Positions 21,691-25,008 of a stretch of 25,008 nucleotides of DNA are shown here, piece after piece. The stretch is from an uncultured Alphaproteobacteria bacterium (GTDB lineage: Bacteria > Pseudomonadota > Alphaproteobacteria > RF32 > CAG-239). How positions within the stretch are numbered: the stretch's first letter is position 1; each line of letters begins with the position of its first letter. A program made the translations under genes and the position numbers. A model generated the notes under the pieces. The model saw only the letters and a list, made by a program, of their open reading frames with translations, was not told where the DNA came from and ran no database searches. The stretch is from assembly GCA_910587405.1 (NCBI GenBank), contig CAJUKS010000016.1:1-25008 (forward strand), read 5' to 3'.

Positions 21691-22101
21691 ATGGATATTA
21701 ATGAATTAAGTGAAAATTTTGAACTGTTGGACGATTGGGAAGACAAGTACCGTTATCTGATCGATCTCGGCGAAAAGCTGCCGCCGCTGGAAGAAAAATA
21801 CAAGACCGATGATTGGAAAGTCAGCGGCTGCCAGTCGCAAGTGTGGTTGGTCCCCGAATTTTCGGAAGCCGGCGGCGAACGGCAGCTTGCGTTTCGCGGC
21901 GACAGCGATGCCGCGATTGTGCGCGGGTTGATAGCGGTGGTGCTGACGATGTTCAATCGCCAAACCGCTGCCCGTATCCGCGACTTTGACGCTTTTGCGG
22001 CGCTTTCGCGGCTCGGTTTGCAGGAGCATCTTTCGCCCAGCCGCCGCAACGGACTGACCGCAATGATTGAAAAAATCCGGTTATATGCGGCTGAGCCGTA
22101 A
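21691..22101 (+). CDS. sufE: Sulfur-transfer protein SufE
   Basis: SufE takes persulfide sulfur from SufS onto its own Cys and passes it to SufBCD. The 136-residue product has the acceptor Cys in KVSGCQSQVWL (C47), the normal size, and the acidic N-terminal helix DDWEDKYRYLIDLG. GAGGA lies before the ATG. It is separated from the suf operon and stands first in a rightward unit with the SucC/SucD-like pair, beginning 22 bp before the SucC-like start codon. Confidence 0.95.
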   Translation: MDINELSENFELLDDWEDKYRYLIDLGEKLPPLEEKYKTDDWKVSGCQSQVWLVPEFSEAGGERQLAFRGDSDAAIVRGLIAVVLTMFNRQTAARIRDFDAFAALSRLGLQEHLSPSRRNGLTAMIEKIRLYAAEP

Positions 22102-22123
22102 CCGTAACGATAGGGACTGCCGC

Positions 22124-23326
22124 ATGAATATTCACGAGTATCAGGCCAAACAAATCTTGAACCGCAACGGTATCAAAATCCCAAAGGGAAAAATTGCCTA
22201 TACCGCCGAAGAAGCGCGTCGAGCCGCCAAAGCGGTAACCGCCAAAGGCCCGTGGGTGCTCAAAGCGCAAATCCAGTCCGGCGCCCGCAATTCCGGTCGT
22301 TTTTTGGAACCCCGTGCCGGAACGCGCGGCGGCATCCGTCTGGTGCACAGTCTCAAAGATCTGTCGGTCGAAGCTGAAGCCATGCTCGGTTCGACGTTGG
22401 TTACCAAACAAACCGGTGCCAAAGGAAAACTGGTCAGTCGCGTTTATGTGGAAGCTTATAACAAAGTGGGGTTTACTTTTTACGCCGGCATGGCGATCGA
22501 TCGTACGCTGCCGGCGGTGACGTTGTTGCTGGCCAACACCCGTGACGATGACATCAATACGATTGCCGAATCCGATCCCAACCGCATTTTTCGCCTGCCG
22601 CTGGATTTGGTAACCGGTCCCACCCATGCCCAAACCGGCCGCGCCGCCGGATTTTTAAAGTTGCAGCCGCGCAGTTATGACAGTTTTTATCTTTTTTTGC
22701 GCGGCATGTTTAAGGCATTTATGGCCAACGATGCCCTGATGATCGAAATCAACCCGGCAGGGGTGATGAAAAACGGCGATATCATGGCGTTGGATGCCAA
22801 AATCACCCTCGATGACAAAGCCTTGTTCCGCCATCCGGAAAATCAGCGCCTGAAAGACGATTATGAAACCGGTGCCCGGGAACTGAAAGCCTCAAAGTAC
22901 GGTTTTACCTATCACGAATTTGATGGCAGCATCGGCTGTATCGTCAACGGCGAAGGACTGGCAATGGCGATCTCCGATCTGGTCAGAAGCCGCGGCAGCG
23001 GCGTTGCCTGTTGGCTTAATGTCAAAGGCGGCGTTGATCGCGATAAAATTGCCGCCGGTATCAAAATCATTGCCACCAACCCGCGGGTCGAAGGGATCGT
23101 TATCAATATTCTGGGCGGTTTTGTACGCTGTGATCTGATTGCCGACGGCATTATTGACGCGGCGGCGGAGGTCGGAATGAATATTCCGTTGGTGATTCGT
23201 TTTGAGGGAACCAACCGCGACGAGGCGGAAAATATTCTTAAACGTTCGGGGCTGCCGTTGGTTCTCGCCCACAATATGGAAGATGCGGTAGATCGGATTT
23301 TGCAAGCGGTACGGGAGAACGAGTGA
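22124..23326 (+). CDS. Succinyl-CoA synthetase beta-like subunit, altered nucleotide loops
   Basis: The 400-residue product matches SucC end to end: MNIHEYQAKQIL, an ATP-grasp domain, MIEINPAG (207-213, keeping the Mg ligand Asn and the supporting Glu), ALDAKI with its Asp, and NILGGFVRCDLIADGII (328-344). It has the insert typical of alphaproteobacterial SucC. The glycine-rich GGRGK nucleotide motif reads GARNS (53-57), QIHAG reads QIQSG, and LDVGGGAT reads LNVKGGVD (299-305). Normal ATP or GTP binding is therefore doubtful. The start at 22124 has GGGA upstream; a frame 19 residues longer lacks one. It overlaps its SucD-like partner by one base. It is probably a paralogue with a changed role, not the main TCA enzyme. 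Confidence 0.85.
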   Translation: MNIHEYQAKQILNRNGIKIPKGKIAYTAEEARRAAKAVTAKGPWVLKAQIQSGARNSGRFLEPRAGTRGGIRLVHSLKDLSVEAEAMLGSTLVTKQTGAKGKLVSRVYVEAYNKVGFTFYAGMAIDRTLPAVTLLLANTRDDDINTIAESDPNRIFRLPLDLVTGPTHAQTGRAAGFLKLQPRSYDSFYLFLRGMFKAFMANDALMIEINPAGVMKNGDIMALDAKITLDDKALFRHPENQRLKDDYETGARELKASKYGFTYHEFDGSIGCIVNGEGLAMAISDLVRSRGSGVACWLNVKGGVDRDKIAAGIKIIATNPRVEGIVINILGGFVRCDLIADGIIDAAAEVGMNIPLVIRFEGTNRDEAENILKRSGLPLVLAHNMEDAVDRILQAVRENE

Positions 23327-24198
23327 TGTCAATATTAGCCGGACGAAATACCAAAGTGCTGGTGCAGGGGATGACCGGAACCCAGGCATCGTTTCATACC
23401 AAACGGTCTCTGGATTACGGTACCGACATCGTTGCCGGGGTAACGCCCGGAAAGGGCGGAACCACCCATTTGGGACTGCCGGTCTTCAATACCGTCAAAG
23501 AAGCCAAAGCCGCCACCGGCGCCACCGCTTCGCTGATGTTTGTGCCGGCGCGGGCGGTAAAGGCCGCGATTGCCGAAGCGGCGGAAGCGGAACTGGAGCT
23601 GGTGGTTTGCATTTCTGACAATATTCCGATTCGCGATATGCTGGAAGTGCGCAATATTCTCAAAAACAGTTCCACCCGTTTGATCGGACCCAACACGCCG
23701 GGGCTGATTACGCCCGGTGAAGCCCGCCTGGGCATCTTTCCCGAAAATATTCATATTCCGGGGCAGATCGGCATTGTTTCGCGTTCTTCAACCCTAACTT
23801 ACGAGGCGGTGTTGGAAACCCGCCGTGCCGGTCTGGGACAGTCAACCGTCGTCGGACTGGGAGACGATACGGTGATCGGGATTGATTTTGTGGATGTGTT
23901 GTCCCGTTTTATGGAAGATGACAATACGCGGGCGATTGTAATGATCGGACAGCTCGGCGGCACTTTTGAAGAACAGGGAGCCGAGTGGTACCGTTCCTGT
24001 GCGCGCAAAAAACCGGTAATCGGATTTGTGGCCGGCAATTCTCAGGCTTTCGGCGCTACGGTCGGCTATGCCGGTGACATTATCACCCGCGGCAAAATCA
24101 CCGCCGAGGATAAAAAACAGGCGATGGTTTCCTCGGGAATGGTGGTGGTGGAGCAGATTAACCGGATTCATGAGGAACTGCAAAAACTGCGGCTGTAG
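23326..24198 (+). CDS. Succinyl-CoA synthetase alpha-like subunit lacking catalytic His
   Basis: The 290-residue product is colinear with SucD: MSILAGRNTK, GMTGTQASFH, GVTPGKGGTTHLGLPVFNTV (37-56), RLIGPNTPGLITPGE (118-132) and STLTYEAV. The phosphohistidine motif GHAGAI reads GYAGDI, with Y248 at the active-site His. The Glu that stabilises phosphohistidine is Q209 (MIGQLGG for MIGEIGG). The CoA-contacting Cys is T124. The comparison is with the E. coli sequence as I remember it. Classical catalysis through phosphohistidine is impossible, yet the frame is intact and the CoA-binding fold looks conserved. I chose ATG 23326, which overlaps the beta-like stop (TGATG) and has GGGAG upstream. Possible roles are acyl-CoA binding, regulation, or another reaction. 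Confidence 0.87.
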   Translation: MSILAGRNTKVLVQGMTGTQASFHTKRSLDYGTDIVAGVTPGKGGTTHLGLPVFNTVKEAKAATGATASLMFVPARAVKAAIAEAAEAELELVVCISDNIPIRDMLEVRNILKNSSTRLIGPNTPGLITPGEARLGIFPENIHIPGQIGIVSRSSTLTYEAVLETRRAGLGQSTVVGLGDDTVIGIDFVDVLSRFMEDDNTRAIVMIGQLGGTFEEQGAEWYRSCARKKPVIGFVAGNSQAFGATVGYAGDIITRGKITAEDKKQAMVSSGMVVVEQINRIHEELQKLRL

Positions 24199-24201
24199 AC
24201 G

Positions 24202-24924
24202 ATGTTTGCAAAATTTTTAAAGGTTGTTCTCGAAAGTGTTCTGCCGCGCCGTTGTCGTAAATGCGGACAGATACTGACCGCCGAGGGTGAGTTGTGCGAA
24301 AAATGCCTGCAGGAACTGAACTTCATTTATCCGCCGTATTGCCGCAAGTGCGGCCATCCTTTGAACGAAAGCGAAATGCGTGGAAAAATGCTTTGTGCCG
24401 CTTGTCTGAAAAAGCGGCGTTCTCCGTTTCGTCTCAGCCGTTCGGCGCTGTATTATGACGATGCTTCCAAGAATCTGATTCTGGCTTTCAAATTTATGGA
24501 TAAAACCGAAAATGCCCGCTTGTTGGCGGCAATGATGAAAGTGGCCGGCGAAGACATTTTTGCGGCCGGAGTCGATCTCATTGTTCCGGTTCCGCTTCAT
24601 TATACCCGGCTGGTCAAAAGACGCTACAATCAGTCGGCGTTGATGGCTTATGAACTGGGACGTTACACTTCCCTCCCGGTTGATTGTTTTTCTTTGGTTC
24701 GTCATAAAAAGACCCGGCCTCAGGTAGAGTTTTCGGGAGCCGAACGAGTAAAAAACGTTAAAAACGCCTTTTCGGTAGATGCACCGGAAAAAGTCAAAGG
24801 CAAACGGATTGTGCTGATTGACGATGTACTCACAACCGGTTCAACGCTTCGGGAATGTGCGTTTGCTTTGAAAAAAGCCGGCGCCCGCTCGGTTGACACT
24901 TTGACGGTGGCGCGGGTATGCTGA
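24202..24924 (+). CDS. comF: ComF-family phosphoribosyltransferase-like protein
   Basis: The 240-residue product begins with two CxxC pairs that form a zinc-binding double finger: C18-C21/C32-C35 and C47-C50/C65-C68. A type I phosphoribosyltransferase domain follows, with the PRPP loop VLIDDVLTTGST (204-215) and the conserved RRYNQSALMA. ComF proteins are linked to DNA uptake during natural transformation in competent species, but are widespread and their enzymatic role is unproven. The start follows the SucD-like stop by three bases, so it belongs to the same transcript. The ribosome site is weak. Confidence 0.93.
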   Translation: MFAKFLKVVLESVLPRRCRKCGQILTAEGELCEKCLQELNFIYPPYCRKCGHPLNESEMRGKMLCAACLKKRRSPFRLSRSALYYDDASKNLILAFKFMDKTENARLLAAMMKVAGEDIFAAGVDLIVPVPLHYTRLVKRRYNQSALMAYELGRYTSLPVDCFSLVRHKKTRPQVEFSGAERVKNVKNAFSVDAPEKVKGKRIVLIDDVLTTGSTLRECAFALKKAGARSVDTLTVARVC

Positions 24925-24936
24925 GGTAATTTTTAG

Positions 24937-24961
24937 GCAAAGAACAGTTGCTGTTTTTTGC
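24937..24961 (+). terminator. Terminator after comF
   Basis: GCAAAGAACAG (24937-24947) pairs with CTGTTTTTTGC (24951-24961) with one GU pair around a TTG loop, and the T tract lies in the right arm. It begins 13 bp after the comF stop and probably ends the sufE-comF unit. Nothing recognisable follows to the end of the window. Confidence 0.65.
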
Positions 24962-25008
24962 TGTTTGGCCGTCTCGTCCATGCAAAAATACGTACGTTAA
25001 AATGCGGC

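Noticed and set aside
1..25008. CRISPR array, insertion sequence or prophage
   Set aside because: No regularly spaced direct repeats, transposase, integrase or phage structural genes are visible. The MazG-like and deoxyribosyltransferase-like genes resemble phage enzymes but stand alone in a suf operon.

Overview
The window is about 25 kb of a Gram-negative, probably alphaproteobacterial genome with roughly 50% GC. Three things point that way: the alphaproteobacterial style of the SucC-like subunit, a SUF-only iron-sulfur operon, and a NlpD-type LytM lipoprotein. I infer an uncultured, gut-type lineage such as the RF32 / CAG-239 group; nothing in the window proves this. I saw no rRNA, tRNA, CRISPR array, transposase or phage structural gene. 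The first bases may be a degraded sequencing adapter, so position 1 may be a contig end.

Left part (1-6.5 kb): about 980 bp without a convincing gene. It holds a strongly purine-biased stretch and hairpins, bracketed by a leftward promoter-like site and a leftward terminator, so it may encode a noncoding RNA of about 600 nt. Then come short genes on both strands: a small secreted protein, a guanidinium exporter-type SMR protein, a 57-residue winged-helix-like protein beside palindromes, an unknown protein, an HD-domain hydrolase, a lysine-rich 76-residue orphan, a divergent gpsA, and two orphans. Most of these units end in clear intrinsic terminators.

Middle left (6.5-10.4 kb): the leftward yajC-secD-secF export operon, preceded by a NlpD/DipM-like lipoprotein with two LysM domains and a LytM domain.

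Centre (10.4-17.9 kb): a rightward suf operon in the order sufB, a nucleoside-deoxyribosyltransferase/metallophosphoesterase fusion, a MazG-like pyrophosphohydrolase, sufC, sufD, an alpha/beta hydrolase, sufS and a SufT-like DUF59 gene. The genes abut or overlap and so are probably one transcript. Two nucleotide-metabolism genes sit inside the iron-sulfur operon, and SufD carries an unusual Cys/His-rich insertion.

Right part (17.9-25 kb): a leftward PEGA-like lipoprotein behind a leader that can be folded as a riboswitch-style terminator/antiterminator, a calcium/sodium antiporter, and a leftward GNAT plus M20 peptidase pair. The last unit runs rightward: sufE, a SucC-like and SucD-like pair, and comF. 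The SucD-like subunit has Tyr in place of the catalytic phosphohistidine and Gln in place of its supporting Glu. The SucC-like subunit has eroded nucleotide loops. The pair is intact and co-oriented, so it may be a repurposed succinyl-CoA synthetase paralogue.

The best leads are the SucCD-like pair, the leader at 18303-18481, the nucleotide module within suf, and the SufD insertion.
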